Shown: piece after piece, positions 34,918 to 44,893 of the stretch | Numbering within the stretch: position 1 is the stretch's first letter | Layout: each line of letters begins with the position of its first letter | The notes under the pieces: model-generated | Told to the model about the DNA's origin: nothing | The model's database searches: none | Seen by the model: only the letters and a program-made list of their open reading frames with translations | Source of the DNA: Alkalispirochaeta americana | GTDB lineage: Bacteria > Spirochaetota > Spirochaetia > DSM-27196 > Alkalispirochaetaceae | Length of the DNA stretch: 64,000 bases | Assembly: GCF_900156105.1 (NCBI RefSeq) | Contig: NZ_FTMS01000002.1 | Coordinates: forward strand, 124,001 to 188,000 | Reading direction: 5' to 3' | Program-made: the position numbers and the translations under genes

Positions 34918-36721
34918 TCTGCAAAATGAACCTGCTGTTGAACGTCTGATTGATTATGCAAAATCGAAGACATCCATTAGTTACGATGAAGTCCACGATT
35001 TTTTGCCCGAATCGATAGTGAACTCTGACAAAATCGAGGGTGTCCTGGCGCTTCTGGCGAAGCACAATGTTGTTCTGGAGGAAGCCACGGAAGATGAGTC
35101 TTCTGATTCCGACGATGAAGAGAGCGATCTGGAGGAATCCGACAGCGACGACGAGGACAGCACCGAAGAAGAGGCTGTCGATTCGCCTGTTAATTCCGTC
35201 GCGACGCCCGATCGCACGAAACGGGTCATCGTAGGAGACAAGGACGCTGCAATAGACGACCCCATCCGGCTGTACCTGCGGGAGATCGGTCGGGAAAACC
35301 TTCTCACGGCAGAGCAGGAGGTAGAGCTCTCCAAAAGCATGGAGGAGGGTGAGGGGATAATCAAGAGTGTTATCCGCTGTAGCGGAATGATCATCCCCGA
35401 GTTTCACGACCTGGCCGAACGAACTTTTAAAAAAGAGGACCCTCGTGAACTGGGTTTCTCAAAAAAGGAAATCTCCGAGTATCTGGCGGAACGTCGGCGT
35501 CTCAATCAGTTCTACCGGGAGTCAATGAAAGAGGTCCTGGGCGATCTCCGATCCTACATAGAGCTGAAGCGAAAAACCTACGAAAAAGGAATCGACATTC
35601 TCCGCGACGACGCACTGGCGGGTCGCAGGGACGTTCTTCTGGACATGCTTTCAAAGGTCGATATCCACCAGGACGAAATAATCCGTTTCAGTGATCGTTT
35701 TGCCAGAGCGTCCCGCCACATCCATCGGTTTCGCGAGGAACAGGCCCGTGTAGAAAAGCGGCTGCGCGTCTCCAACATGCGGGAGCTGCGGACCCTGGGT
35801 AGAGGTCTGGCAGTAACCTCCAAACGGGCATCCATAGAAGACGAGTTGGGCCTTTCTGCGGATCAGATAAAAGAGAAGATCCGCCAGATCCAGGTCACGG
35901 AGAAAAAGCTCCGGGAACTGGAGTTCACCTTCGAGAACTCCATTGACAACATTCTTGAAATGGCCCAGGAAATAGAGCGCGGCCGCGTCATGATGCAGAC
36001 CGCCAAGGATAAGCTTATCCAGGCAAACCTTCGGCTGGTTGTCAGTATCGCCAAGAAGTACACTAATCGGGGGTTGCACTTTTTTGACCTGGTGCAGGAG
36101 GGAAACATCGGGTTGATCAAGGCAGTAGAGAAGTTTGAATACCGCAAGGGTTACAAGTTTTCTACCTATGCCACCTGGTGGATACGGCAGGCCATTACCC
36201 GATCGATTTCCGATCAGGCTCGTACGATTCGGGTTCCTGTTCACATGATTGAGCAAATCAACAAAGTTGTGCGAGAATCGCGTCAACTCATGCAGGTTCT
36301 GGGCAGAGAACCTTCAGACGAAGAGGTTGCGGAACGGCTCGGCTGGACCGTCCCCCGGGTGAAATCAGTCAAGAATGTGGCACGGGAGCCGATATCTCTT
36401 GAGACCCCCATCGGCGAGGAAGAAGACTCGCTTCTGGGAGATTTCATCGAGGACAAGGAGGTGGAGAATCCTGCGCACCAGACCGCTTTCACTCTCCTCC
36501 AGGAGCAGCTGAGCGGAGTCCTGGACACGCTTCCCCCGAGGGAGCAGGAAGTGTTAAAAATGCGTTTCGGCCTTGAAGACGGCTATTCACTCACGCTGGA
36601 GGAAGTGGGACTCTACTTCAACGTGACCCGGGAGCGTATCCGGCAGATCGAAGCAAAGGCGCTTCGCCGCCTTCGCCATCCGCGACGGAGCAGGCGGCTG
36701 AAAGATTATCTTGATAATTAA
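34910..36721 (+). CDS. rpoD: Primary RNA polymerase sigma factor (sigma-70)
   Basis: 603 residues. Region 1.1 is at the N-terminus, followed by a strongly acidic stretch (about 60-90, Asp/Glu/Ser). Region 1.2 is [21 protein letters not shown]. Region 2 contains [39 protein letters not shown] and [17 protein letters not shown], the -10-melting helix. Region 3 and region 4 follow, with [20 protein letters not shown] and [14 protein letters not shown]. All features of a housekeeping sigma factor are present. It overlaps dnaG, as in many spirochaetes and other bacteria. Confidence 0.98.
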   Translation: MTDLQNEPAVERLIDYAKSKTSISYDEVHDFLPESIVNSDKIEGVLALLAKHNVVLEEATEDESSDSDDEESDLEESDSDDEDSTEEEAVDSPVNSVATPDRTKRVIVGDKDAAIDDPIRLYLREIGRENLLTAEQEVELSKSMEEGEGIIKSVIRCSGMIIPEFHDLAERTFKKEDPRELGFSKKEISEYLAERRRLNQFYRESMKEVLGDLRSYIELKRKTYEKGIDILRDDALAGRRDVLLDMLSKVDIHQDEIIRFSDRFARASRHIHRFREEQARVEKRLRVSNMRELRTLGRGLAVTSKRASIEDELGLSADQIKEKIRQIQVTEKKLRELEFTFENSIDNILEMAQEIERGRVMMQTAKDKLIQANLRLVVSIAKKYTNRGLHFFDLVQEGNIGLIKAVEKFEYRKGYKFSTYATWWIRQAITRSISDQARTIRVPVHMIEQINKVVRESRQLMQVLGREPSDEEVAERLGWTVPRVKSVKNVAREPISLETPIGEEEDSLLGDFIEDKEVENPAHQTAFTLLQEQLSGVLDTLPPREQEVLKMRFGLEDGYSLTLEEVGLYFNVTRERIRQIEAKALRRLRHPRRSRRLKDYLDN

Positions 36722-36747
36722 GAGAATGACCAAATAAGAGGATGACC

Positions 36748-37752
36748 ATGACAACGATAGAAGACACGATCGAAAAACTGAAGGTCCTTCAGGATATTCT
36801 CTCCCAGAAGTTTGCTGTCCAGCGGGAGATAGACGAATTGCCGAAAACACTGGCTACGAAGAAGGAGCTGGTGAGCAGGCTGAAAAAATCCTTTGTTGAA
36901 AAAAATGAGCGCTATGAGACATGCCGCAGAAGCGTTGCTGATCTCCGGGTGCGCTTGCAGGAAGCTGAAGCTGACCGGGAAAAGTACGAATCCCAGATGG
37001 ACCAGATCACCACGGCACGGGAATACGATGCTCTGGAAAAAGAGATTCGTGACGCCTCGGACCGGGAACAGCAGTATCGCAAGGATCTTCAGCGTGAAGA
37101 AAAAGATCTCCAGGAACAGAAGCTCCGCCTTGAACGGGAAGAAACAATGATCAAGGCTGAGGAAGAGGACCTGGGAGCAGAACGGGCAAAGATCGATTCT
37201 GACACAAAGGAACGTAATCGCCTTTTGGAAGAGTTGCAGGACCAGGAACAAAAGACGATTCCTGGTTTGGGAGAAGATCTGCTCTTCAAGTTCGAGCGCA
37301 TCGTTCGCAGCAAGGGCGGTGAGGGTATCGTGCCAATCAGAAACGGTGTATGCAACGGATGTCAGATGATTTTACCAAATCAGTTTGTGAACGACGTTCG
37401 CATGGGAAACGAGATTCAGTTCTGCCCCTACTGCTCGAAGATTGTCTTTTTTAGTGACGATCTCGACGAGTTCGAGGAACCGGGATTTTCCGATTCCGAC
37501 GAGGAAGGTCTTTCTGATCTGGTGGATGATGATTTTGATGAGGACCTCTTTGGCGAAGACGAGCTGGTCGGCTATGAACCCGCCGATCGTCGCGTGATGA
37601 GTCACATGACCGATGATGATGACGACGACGAGGACGAAGAAGAGGAGATCCTCGATGAGGAGGACGACTCGCTTCTTGACGAAGAGGATGAGGTTCTGGA
37701 AGACGAAGAAGACTTCGACGAAGAAGAGGACGAAGAAGAGCTGGACGACTAA
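36748..37752 (+). CDS. Coiled-coil protein with C4 zinc ribbon and long acidic tail
   Basis: 334 residues. The ATG at 36748 has AAGAGG seven bases upstream; the ATG at 36742 is too close. Residues about 5-180 form a coiled coil (LVSRLKKSFVEKNERYET, LRLEREETMIKAEEED). A C4-type zinc ribbon follows (NGVCNGCQMILP and IQFCPYCSKI, about 203-232), as in the CT398/FapA-like bacterial family near rpoD. After it comes a tail of about 100 residues, nearly all Asp and Glu at the end. Function unknown; possible contact with RNA polymerase or basic proteins. rnpB starts 21 bases later. Confidence 0.85.
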   Translation: MTTIEDTIEKLKVLQDILSQKFAVQREIDELPKTLATKKELVSRLKKSFVEKNERYETCRRSVADLRVRLQEAEADREKYESQMDQITTAREYDALEKEIRDASDREQQYRKDLQREEKDLQEQKLRLEREETMIKAEEEDLGAERAKIDSDTKERNRLLEELQDQEQKTIPGLGEDLLFKFERIVRSKGGEGIVPIRNGVCNGCQMILPNQFVNDVRMGNEIQFCPYCSKIVFFSDDLDEFEEPGFSDSDEEGLSDLVDDDFDEDLFGEDELVGYEPADRRVMSHMTDDDDDDEDEEEEILDEEDDSLLDEEDEVLEDEEDFDEEEDEEELDD

Positions 37753-37773
37753 ACGTCAGTCAGCTCTTTCCGA

Positions 37774-38147
37774 GTGTGGAGAGGCCAGGTCATCGCCCGG
37801 CTGTCTGTGACAGCCGGGAGGAAAGTCCGGACTCCGGAGAGCACGGCACCGGGTAATTCCCGGCGGCCGCCAGGGTTTCCCTGGCGACAAGAGAAAGTGC
37901 CACAGAAACAAGACCGCCCCGGTTTGGTCCGAGTGATCTATCGGGGTAAGGGTGAAACGGTGGGGTAAGAGCCTACCGGTCTTCCGGTAACGGGAGGCGT
38001 CATGGTAAACCTTGCCGGGAGCAAAACCAAGCAGCGGGTGGGCTGCTCGTCCAGAGCCCGCGGGTAGGTTGCTGGAGCAGGCTGGAGATAGTCTGTGTAG
38101 ATAGATGGTGACCCACGACAGAATCCGGCTTACCGGCCTCTCTGCAC
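37774..38147 (+). ncRNA. rnpB: RNase P RNA (type A)
   Basis: Catalytic RNA that matures tRNA 5' ends. The 5' strand GTGTGGAGAGGCC (37774-37786) pairs with GGCCTCTCTGCAC (38135-38147) as P1. Conserved cores are visible: GAGGAAAGTCCGGACTCC, GAGAAAGTGCCACAGAAA-like region near 37888-37910, GGTAAGGGTGAAACGGTG and GTAAGAGCCTACCGG, then the late GACAGAATCCGGCTTA. No good promoter is seen in the 21-base gap, so it may be processed from the rpoD-zinc ribbon transcript or start inside that gene. Confidence 0.95.
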
Positions 38148-38164
38148 GCGGAAAACCTCTTCTC

Positions 38165-38195
38165 TTGTCCACAGGAAGTTTTGTCCACAGGAAGT
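38165..38195. repeat. 16-base tandem duplication with two TTGTCCACA boxes
   Basis: TTGTCCACAGGAAGT at 38165-38179 and 38181-38195, one T apart. Each copy holds TTGTCCACA, one base from the DnaA box; the second copy supplies the AGGAAG ribosome binding site of the next gene. Confidence 0.85.
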
Positions 38196-38201
38196 AAGCG
38201 C

Positions 38202-39149
38202 ATGAGAATACCTCAGTCCCGAGTCCCCGCCTATCGTTCCCGACACGGAAGAAGAATCTTCACCGTGGGTATTGTCGCGCTAGGTGCGGTTGTTATGGGA
38301 ACAGGCTTGACCTTTCTCGTTGTTGCGCGGTCCCCTGTTTTGCCACTTACAGAAACAGATCGGGCACTCTCGGCGGTGGAATACTGGCAGGCGGGGGACT
38401 ACGAAAAAGTTGCAGCCCTCTCTACGGCTCAGCTCCAGGCCAGACCCCTGGATGAGCTCCCGCTCTCGCTACGGGGATTTTCCCGCTTTTACCTGGCCCT
38501 GGAGACGGTGGACAATGAGAAAAAGCAGGAGCTGCTGGTTGCCGCCGTGCAGGATCTGCGACGGGCCTTGCTGACCCCGTCTTCTACCTTTGAACCGCAG
38601 ATCAGATACATTCTGGGGAAGGCCTACTACCACCGGGGAGGTTACTTCTACGATGCAGCTATTGCCGAGCTGGAACAGGCCCGAGCCCGGGGAATCAGGA
38701 AGAGCGATCTTCTGGAGTATCTGGCTCTTGCACACAGCGAGTTGAAGCATCGTGAGCAAGCAATCGGGTATTTTCAGGAACTCCTCCAGGAGTCCCGGGA
38801 GCCTGTTCACCAGGTAATGCTGGCTGACCTTCTTGTTGAGGAGGAGCGACACCAGGAAGCTGAACAACTACTCCTGGGGCTTTTGTCGGAAGACACCGAT
38901 ACGGTCCTTCGGCAGCATGCCTATCTAACCTTGGGGAGTTCTCGAAAAGACCAGGAGCTGTACGAGAAGGCCCGGGAAACGTACCAGGAGTTGCTCCAGC
39001 TGAATCCCACCTCTGCCGAGGCGAGATATCGACTGGGCGAGATTCATCTGGCCGAGGGCCACCGGGATCGAGCTCGTTACGAATGGAGGGAAGCCCTCCG
39101 ATTGAACCCTAATCATATTGAATCTTTTCAACGTTTGCAGGAATATTAG
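38202..39149 (+). CDS. Membrane-anchored TPR protein
   Basis: 315 residues, ATG with AGGAAG seven bases upstream. A basic start ([17 protein letters not shown]) leads into a single helix (about 24-45, [19 protein letters not shown]). The remainder is TPR repeats: [30 protein letters not shown], [14 protein letters not shown], and [29 protein letters not shown]. It lies directly before mreB, so a part in shape or envelope assembly is plausible but unproven. Confidence 0.82.
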   Translation: MRIPQSRVPAYRSRHGRRIFTVGIVALGAVVMGTGLTFLVVARSPVLPLTETDRALSAVEYWQAGDYEKVAALSTAQLQARPLDELPLSLRGFSRFYLALETVDNEKKQELLVAAVQDLRRALLTPSSTFEPQIRYILGKAYYHRGGYFYDAAIAELEQARARGIRKSDLLEYLALAHSELKHREQAIGYFQELLQESREPVHQVMLADLLVEEERHQEAEQLLLGLLSEDTDTVLRQHAYLTLGSSRKDQELYEKARETYQELLQLNPTSAEARYRLGEIHLAEGHRDRARYEWREALRLNPNHIESFQRLQEY

Positions 39150-39178
39150 CAACACTACCTTGGAGGGGACTGAATTTC

Positions 39179-40216
39179 ATGGGCAAAAACAATTTTCTGA
39201 ACGCCTTTTCCACTGATATCGGAATTGATCTTGGCACGTGCAACACAATTGTATATATCCGGGGAAAGGGCATTGTTGCCAGTGAACCCTCGGTTGTGGC
39301 CGTTGAGCGGGGAACCAAAAAAGTTGTTGCCGTAGGTGAAGAGGCCAAGCGAATGCTTTGGAAAACACCCGGCGACATTATCGCAATTCGCCCGCTTCGG
39401 GACGGAGTCATCGCCGATCTCGAGACTACGGAGAAAATGATCCGGTATTTTATCTCGAAAGTTCTTCAGCGTCGCTGGTTTGTTAAACCACGAATGGTCA
39501 TTGGGGTTCCTTCCTGCATCACCGATGTAGAGAAACGGGCTGTTGTGGAAAGCGCAGAAAAGGCCGGAGCTCGAGAGGTTCGTGTTATTGACGAATCTCT
39601 GGCTGCAGCGATCGGCGCGAACATCCCCATTTTTGAACCGGCCGGGCACATGGTTTGTGATATCGGCGGCGGGACCAGCGAAATATCGGTTATATCCCTG
39701 GGGGGAATGGTCGTTACCAACGCAATTCGCCTTGGCGGAGACGAGTTCGACGAGTCCATCATCAAGCACGTAAGGACGGTGCACAACCTCATCATCGGAG
39801 AGGGAACCGCCGAAGGCCTCAAGAAGCAGATCGGAAACGCCACGGCCGACAAAAAGATCGAAAAGATGGAGATCAAAGGAACCGACGCGATCACCGGTCT
39901 TCCCCGAAGGCTGGAAATCGATAGCGTAGAGGTGCGGGACGCCCTTCAAGAGCCGATTACGGCCATCGTGGAAGAAGTTAAACGCACCTTGGGTCTCACC
40001 CCCCCCGAACTGGCCGCTGACATTATTGAGCGGGGGATCGTCCTCACCGGAGGGGGCTCCCTCCTGAAAGGCTTCGATGTCCTGATCGCTGCCGAGACAG
40101 GAGTCCCCGTGTTTCGTGCCGAGGATCCGATGAACTGTGTAGCCATTGGGGCAGGAATGTATTTCGATTATGACAAAAACCTCAGAAATGGGGCGAATGA
40201 TTACACAAATCTCTAG
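39179..40216 (+). CDS. mreB: Rod shape-determining protein MreB
   Basis: Actin-like ATPase forming membrane filaments that guide lateral wall synthesis. 345 residues, usual length. Phosphate 1 is [14 protein letters not shown], the connecting motif includes [14 protein letters not shown], phosphate 2 is [15 protein letters not shown], and the adenosine motif is [22 protein letters not shown] lies upstream of the ATG. First of the mreB-mreC-mreD-pbp2-rodA series. Confidence 0.98.
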   Translation: MGKNNFLNAFSTDIGIDLGTCNTIVYIRGKGIVASEPSVVAVERGTKKVVAVGEEAKRMLWKTPGDIIAIRPLRDGVIADLETTEKMIRYFISKVLQRRWFVKPRMVIGVPSCITDVEKRAVVESAEKAGAREVRVIDESLAAAIGANIPIFEPAGHMVCDIGGGTSEISVISLGGMVVTNAIRLGGDEFDESIIKHVRTVHNLIIGEGTAEGLKKQIGNATADKKIEKMEIKGTDAITGLPRRLEIDSVEVRDALQEPITAIVEEVKRTLGLTPPELAADIIERGIVLTGGGSLLKGFDVLIAAETGVPVFRAEDPMNCVAIGAGMYFDYDKNLRNGANDYTNL

Positions 40217-40225
40217 AGCTCGACC

Positions 40226-41131
40226 ATGAAACCTGTCGTAAGAACCTCACTTACTACCGTCGGGCTGGTGGCGGGGGGGATCTTTCTGGCTGCCCTGAAC
40301 GTAGGAGATGTTCCCTTTCGTCCCGACCGTCTTGCGGGAGGGGTTATGGTGGGGTTGCAGCAGGGAGCCTTCGCCATCGGCCGGGGAGTATCCGGGACCT
40401 TCCATGCCGTGGGAACGCTCCGTGACTTGAGAAGGGAGCACGAGCTGCTTTTGGGCGAGCTTGAAGAGTATCGTAATCTGCGGGGACGCCTGGAGCAACT
40501 GGAAGGGGAGAACGCCCGTCTGCGGGAGCAGCTTGGTTTTGCGGCCCGCGCCCAGGCTCCCGTCGTCTCAGCCAGGGTTATCGCTCATGAAGCGTCGCAG
40601 TATTTCGCATCCTTTACTATCAACCGGGGGCGGCGCCACGGTATAGAGCCGGACCAGACCGTTGTAGCCATCGTCTCCGGCCGGGAAGGATTGGCGGGAA
40701 AAGTGGCATCGGTTTCCCTGAATACCTCGGTGGTGCTCCCCGTCTTTTCGGCTGAGTCCTATGTCTCGGGTCGTCTTGACACATCCCGCCACGAAGGGTT
40801 GGTCCAGGGAAGCGGAAACAGGGACACCCCCCTGGTTATGCATTATGTTCCTCGAGGTGCACGAAATGAAATCCAGTATCAGGATATGGTTGTAACCAGC
40901 GGATTGAACTCCATCTTTCCTGAAGGTTTGCCCATAGGTCGGGTAGAGCGGGTCGATGCTCTCTCCTTTGAACCAAGTCTGGAAATAAGTGTCACACCTC
41001 TGGTTGAATTTTCCAAGCTTGAGTATGTTTTCGTGATAACGGCTCGATCCGGTTCCGGACAGAGCATGCATACTGAAGGGGGTTCAATGACCAGCGAGGG
41101 TGGCGCTCCCTCAGAGAGGACGGAGTTGTGA
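40226..41131 (+). CDS. mreC: Rod shape-determining protein MreC
   Basis: 301 residues. One N-terminal membrane helix (about 8-25), a periplasmic coiled coil (LRDLRREHELLLGELEEYRN to about 90) and a beta-rich domain with VVSARVIAHEASQYFASFTINRG, GLAGKVASVSLNTSVVLP and VVTSGLNSIFPEGLPIGRV, all typical. It links MreB to penicillin-binding proteins. The C-terminal tail after ~280 is low complexity. mreD overlaps the stop by GTGA. Confidence 0.94.
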   Translation: MKPVVRTSLTTVGLVAGGIFLAALNVGDVPFRPDRLAGGVMVGLQQGAFAIGRGVSGTFHAVGTLRDLRREHELLLGELEEYRNLRGRLEQLEGENARLREQLGFAARAQAPVVSARVIAHEASQYFASFTINRGRRHGIEPDQTVVAIVSGREGLAGKVASVSLNTSVVLPVFSAESYVSGRLDTSRHEGLVQGSGNRDTPLVMHYVPRGARNEIQYQDMVVTSGLNSIFPEGLPIGRVERVDALSFEPSLEISVTPLVEFSKLEYVFVITARSGSGQSMHTEGGSMTSEGGAPSERTEL

Positions 41132-41622
41132 TCTCTCTCTGGTTTGCTGCAATCGCGGCGGGGCTGGTTGTTCTCCAGACCACCTGGTTCTCGGGGCTCT
41201 ATCTGGCAGGGTTCAGTCCCGATCTGGTCCTTCTGGTTCTCACCTTTTCCGCGCATCACCAGGGTGTGCAACGAGGGCAGATTGCCGGATTTGCTGTGGG
41301 ATTTGCTGAAGATGCCCTGGGGGCATCCCCCCCGGGTTTTTCGGCGACAATCCGCCTGGCCCACAGCGCCGTAGCGGGTTTCACCCAGGGATCCATCAGT
41401 GGGGATGCCTTTGTTATGCCCATGGCCCTGGCTGGTCTTGCTTTCTCCATAAAAATCGGTGCAACGCTCCTGGTGAGTTTTATCCTGAGGCTCGACCACG
41501 TGGCGCCCCGGATCTTCTCCTGGCCCACCCTTACGGAGTTTTTTCTGACCATCCTCTTTGCTCCCACGGTGTTTATGGTCCTCAGAATGATCCTGAGACG
41601 CCTTTCGCCACGTTCGGGGTAA
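41128..41622 (+). CDS. mreD: Rod shape-determining protein MreD
   Basis: 164 residues, four to five hydrophobic helices, GTG start overlapping the mreC stop. The sequence is weakly conserved, as in all MreD, but FSPDLVLLVLTFSAHHQG and GFAVGFAEDALGASP fit the family, and position between mreC and pbp2 makes the call firm. It is an inner-membrane member of the elongation complex. Confidence 0.9.
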   Translation: MISLWFAAIAAGLVVLQTTWFSGLYLAGFSPDLVLLVLTFSAHHQGVQRGQIAGFAVGFAEDALGASPPGFSATIRLAHSAVAGFTQGSISGDAFVMPMALAGLAFSIKIGATLLVSFILRLDHVAPRIFSWPTLTEFFLTILFAPTVFMVLRMILRRLSPRSG

Positions 41623-41636
41623 GGACGGTATTTTGG

Positions 41637-43484
41637 ATGGACAATAAGCAGGTAATCAGCCGTCAGCGTCTTTTCTCTTTCTCTCTGGTCCTGGGAATCA
41701 TCGCGGCCTTCTACCTGTTCCATCTTTTTCAGATGCAGGTCCTGGACGGCTATATCTATCTGCACCGGGCCCAAGCCACAGCACAGCGCAGCGAACCGGT
41801 TTTCGCGCAACGAGGGCAGATTTTCGACCGCCACTACAATCAACCCCTTGCAACAAACCGCAATTCCTTTGCCATAACTATTGTTCCAGCAGACCTTCCG
41901 CGAGGAGAACAAACCACCATCATAGAAGAACTGGCACGGCTCCTGGGTAGAGATCCCGGGCAGGTGCTGGAACGCTACCGTAGTGCCGCCAGAGGTCTCT
42001 TTGTTCCCGTTGAAGTAATCAGCAATCTCACTCTGGAAGAGCTGACCCTGGTGGCCGAACGAATTGATTCCTTTCCCGGTGTGAGTTGGTATAGCAAGCC
42101 TGAGCGCGTCTATCCTGCGGGGCCTCTTGCATCCAACGTGATCGGCTATGTAGGAGACATCACACCCCAGGAACTGCAAGTTCTCTTTAACGAGGGATAC
42201 ACGTCGTCAAGTATCATCGGGAAAAGCGGGATCGAACAACGCTATGATCAGTATCTGCGCGGAACCGATGGCAGGCGAGTTCGCCTGGTTGATGCCAAGG
42301 GCCGCCATGTTCGGGACGGAGATGAGATGCGTCTCCCCGAGCAGGGGTCCAACCTGGTTCTCACCATTGACGCAAAGCTACAGCAGCTGGTTCAGGAGGC
42401 ATTAGGCCCCCGAATCGGCTCTGCCGTGGTTATGAGGCCGGCCACAGGGGAGATTCTCTCCCTGGTTACTTATCCGCGCTATGATCCGAATCTCTTTATC
42501 GGTCCCGGGGGGGATGGTGAGTTTCGGAGGCTTTCTCGAGACAGACGGGCCCCTTTCCTGAACCGTCCGGTTCAAAGCGCCGCGGCCCCGGCTTCGGTTT
42601 TCAAAGTCCTCATGAACATCGCGATCATGGAAGAAGAGGCCTTTCCCTCCGACGAGACCATCGAGTGCACCGGAGAATTCCCCTACGGAAACCGGGTTTT
42701 CCATGACTGGCTGGAATCTGGTCACGGAGCGGTAGATATCACCTCGGCGCTGGCCCAATCATGCAATATTTTTTATTACACCATTGGCGCTCACCATCTT
42801 TCGGTAGATCAGATCATTGACTATTCCTACCGTCTCGGCTTTGGCTCCGCTACTGGTATTGACGTGCGAGGAGAGAATCCCGGCCTTGTCCCCTCGCCAG
42901 CCTGGAAGGAACATAATCGAAATTCCCGGTGGGTCGGGGGAGACACGGTGAATTTCTCCATCGGCCAGGGGTACTTGCAGGTCACACCTCTCCAGGTTGC
43001 CTCCATGGTCGCAACAATTCTGAACGACGGAGTCACCTACCGGCCTCACCTGCTTCGGGAAATCAGGGATCCCCTCACGGGAAATCTGGTCGAGCGACAG
43101 CAACCGGAAGTAGTACGCTCTTCTGATATCAGTGCGGCCACCTTTCAGGAAGTTCGCTCCCAGATGCGGTCCGTCATCACCGAGGGAACCGCCCAGGTAG
43201 TAATAACAACCAACGCTGTCGACGTGGCGGGGAAAACAGGAACCGGCCAAGTTGGTATTGCCGGGCGTCACCATAGCTGGTTTGCAGCCTACGGCCCCCA
43301 CGGTGAGGATGTTTCCCCGGAAGAGCAGATTGTGGTGGTTGTTATGGTCGATGCAGCCAACGAATGGGAATGGTGGGCTCCAAAGGCTTCAAATATTATC
43401 TTTCACGGCTATTTCAAGGGGCTTGATTACGAAGAAGCAGTGGCAGATCTGCGCCGGGGGCCCCGCTACTTGTGGTACATGTGA
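41637..43484 (+). CDS. mrdA: Penicillin-binding protein 2 (elongation transpeptidase)
   Basis: 615 residues. A membrane helix at about 15-35, a pedestal dimerisation region, and a transpeptidase domain. Catalytic motifs are PASVFKV (Ser-x-x-Lys), AQSCNIFYY (Ser-x-Asn) and KTGTGQVG (Lys-Thr-Gly). GQIFDRHYNQPLATNRNSFA near the N-terminus is class B PBP-like. It cross-links lateral-wall peptidoglycan with RodA as glycosyltransferase. AAGGACGG lies upstream of the ATG. Confidence 0.96.
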   Translation: MDNKQVISRQRLFSFSLVLGIIAAFYLFHLFQMQVLDGYIYLHRAQATAQRSEPVFAQRGQIFDRHYNQPLATNRNSFAITIVPADLPRGEQTTIIEELARLLGRDPGQVLERYRSAARGLFVPVEVISNLTLEELTLVAERIDSFPGVSWYSKPERVYPAGPLASNVIGYVGDITPQELQVLFNEGYTSSSIIGKSGIEQRYDQYLRGTDGRRVRLVDAKGRHVRDGDEMRLPEQGSNLVLTIDAKLQQLVQEALGPRIGSAVVMRPATGEILSLVTYPRYDPNLFIGPGGDGEFRRLSRDRRAPFLNRPVQSAAAPASVFKVLMNIAIMEEEAFPSDETIECTGEFPYGNRVFHDWLESGHGAVDITSALAQSCNIFYYTIGAHHLSVDQIIDYSYRLGFGSATGIDVRGENPGLVPSPAWKEHNRNSRWVGGDTVNFSIGQGYLQVTPLQVASMVATILNDGVTYRPHLLREIRDPLTGNLVERQQPEVVRSSDISAATFQEVRSQMRSVITEGTAQVVITTNAVDVAGKTGTGQVGIAGRHHSWFAAYGPHGEDVSPEEQIVVVVMVDAANEWEWWAPKASNIIFHGYFKGLDYEEAVADLRRGPRYLWYM

Positions 43485-43515
43485 TGATGGCATATCTGAA
43501 TAGGAAGGTCGCCTG

Positions 43516-44826
43516 ATGCGTTCGCGCTCAATATTTGAAATGGATGTATATATTGTGGTGGCTACCCTCTTGCTTCTGGTGATCGGTATCCTCTTCGTTT
43601 TCTCCAGCGGGGTGACGGCCACAGGGGAGATTGCCAACAGGGAGTACCTTCGTCAGATCCTCTGGGCGGTATCCGGGTTGATTCTGATGTTCCTCGTTAC
43701 CTTTGTTGATTATCGCCTGCATCATCGCCTGGCCCCCACATATTTTTTCGTGGTTTTATTTCTGCTTATGGCAACCCTTCTTTTTGGTCGTGTGGTTGGC
43801 GGGGCGCGACGCTGGATCGGCGTATGGCAAGCAGGGGTACAGCCTTCGGAGTTTGCCAAACTGGCTCTCATTCTTTTTTTGGCCCGGTACTTTGGGGACC
43901 GGAAAAAAGAGGTTCGACGAGTGCAAACCTTCCTGACAGGGCTTTTCTGGACGAGTCTGCCCAGCTTCCTGGTGCTTCTGCAGCCTGATCTGGGGACATC
44001 TCTGGTGTACCTTCCAATCTTTCTGGTGATTGCCTTTTTCAGTGGCGCAAAACTGATGCATCTGGGTTATGTAACCGCTTTCTTTTGTCTGGCAGGATTC
44101 TTTACAGTCGTTCCGTTCTGGGTGCAACACGTGATGGAACGGCCCACAGCGGCGATTCTCATCCTCACCGAGACCCGATTCATGCGTTACCTTCTGGGAG
44201 GAGTCTTCGCCGCACTTTTGGCAAGCAGTATCGGCCTGTATGTAACGCGACAAAGGGTGTTCTTCTGGATAAACTATAGCCTTTCTCTTGTGATGGGATC
44301 GATCCCGATTTCCTATCTTGCCAGGACGGTTTTACGAGATTATCAAATCATGCGCCTGGTGGTGTTTGTTAACCCCTATGTGGATCCCCAGGGAGCGGGA
44401 TGGAATATTATTCAGTCTATAACGGCGGTCGGGTCGGGAGGGCTCTTCGGAAAAGGCTTTCTCAGAGGAACCCAAAGTCACTATCAATATTTGCCAGCCC
44501 AGAGCACAGATTTCATCTTTTCGATTCTTGCCGAGGAGTGGGGGTTCATCGGGGCTGCGGTGGTTTTTCTCCTCTTCGTAGTGATCGTCATACGGTCCCT
44601 CTATGTCATGGTCTCGGCGCGCGATCGGTTCTCTTCGCTTGTTGTGGCTGGTATTGTAGCGATGATGGTTTTTCATTTTCTGGTAAACATCGGTATGACG
44701 ATTGGTCTCATGCCAGTTACCGGACTCCCCCTGCTTTTGCTCTCCTTTGGCGGATCCTCACTCTGGACAGCTCTGATCGGCCTGGGTATCGTTATGAGTG
44801 TCTATCAACACCGCTACCAGTATTGA
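43516..44826 (+). CDS. rodA: RodA, SEDS-family peptidoglycan glycosyltransferase
   Basis: 436 residues, about ten membrane helices. Family motifs are GGARRWIGVWQAGVQPSEFAK, LLQPDLGTSLVY, QSITAVGSGGLFGKGFLRGTQ, PAQSTDFIFSILAEEWGFIG and MPVTGLPLLLLSFGGSSL. It polymerises lipid II together with PBP2. GGAAGG lies before the ATG. It is about 60 residues longer than many RodA proteins, mainly in the middle (residues about 190-270). Confidence 0.96.
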   Translation: MRSRSIFEMDVYIVVATLLLLVIGILFVFSSGVTATGEIANREYLRQILWAVSGLILMFLVTFVDYRLHHRLAPTYFFVVLFLLMATLLFGRVVGGARRWIGVWQAGVQPSEFAKLALILFLARYFGDRKKEVRRVQTFLTGLFWTSLPSFLVLLQPDLGTSLVYLPIFLVIAFFSGAKLMHLGYVTAFFCLAGFFTVVPFWVQHVMERPTAAILILTETRFMRYLLGGVFAALLASSIGLYVTRQRVFFWINYSLSLVMGSIPISYLARTVLRDYQIMRLVVFVNPYVDPQGAGWNIIQSITAVGSGGLFGKGFLRGTQSHYQYLPAQSTDFIFSILAEEWGFIGAAVVFLLFVVIVIRSLYVMVSARDRFSSLVVAGIVAMMVFHFLVNIGMTIGLMPVTGLPLLLLSFGGSSLWTALIGLGIVMSVYQHRYQY

Positions 44827-44893
44827 TGGTTAATTTTCATTTTATAAATTCAGGAAGCTCTCCAGGACACATATCCGGAGGCAGGAGGTCAGG

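Noticed and set aside
37600..37752. GAC/GAA triplet repeats as a microsatellite
   Set aside because: They encode the acidic tail with mixed codons and no long perfect unit, so selection for charge explains them.
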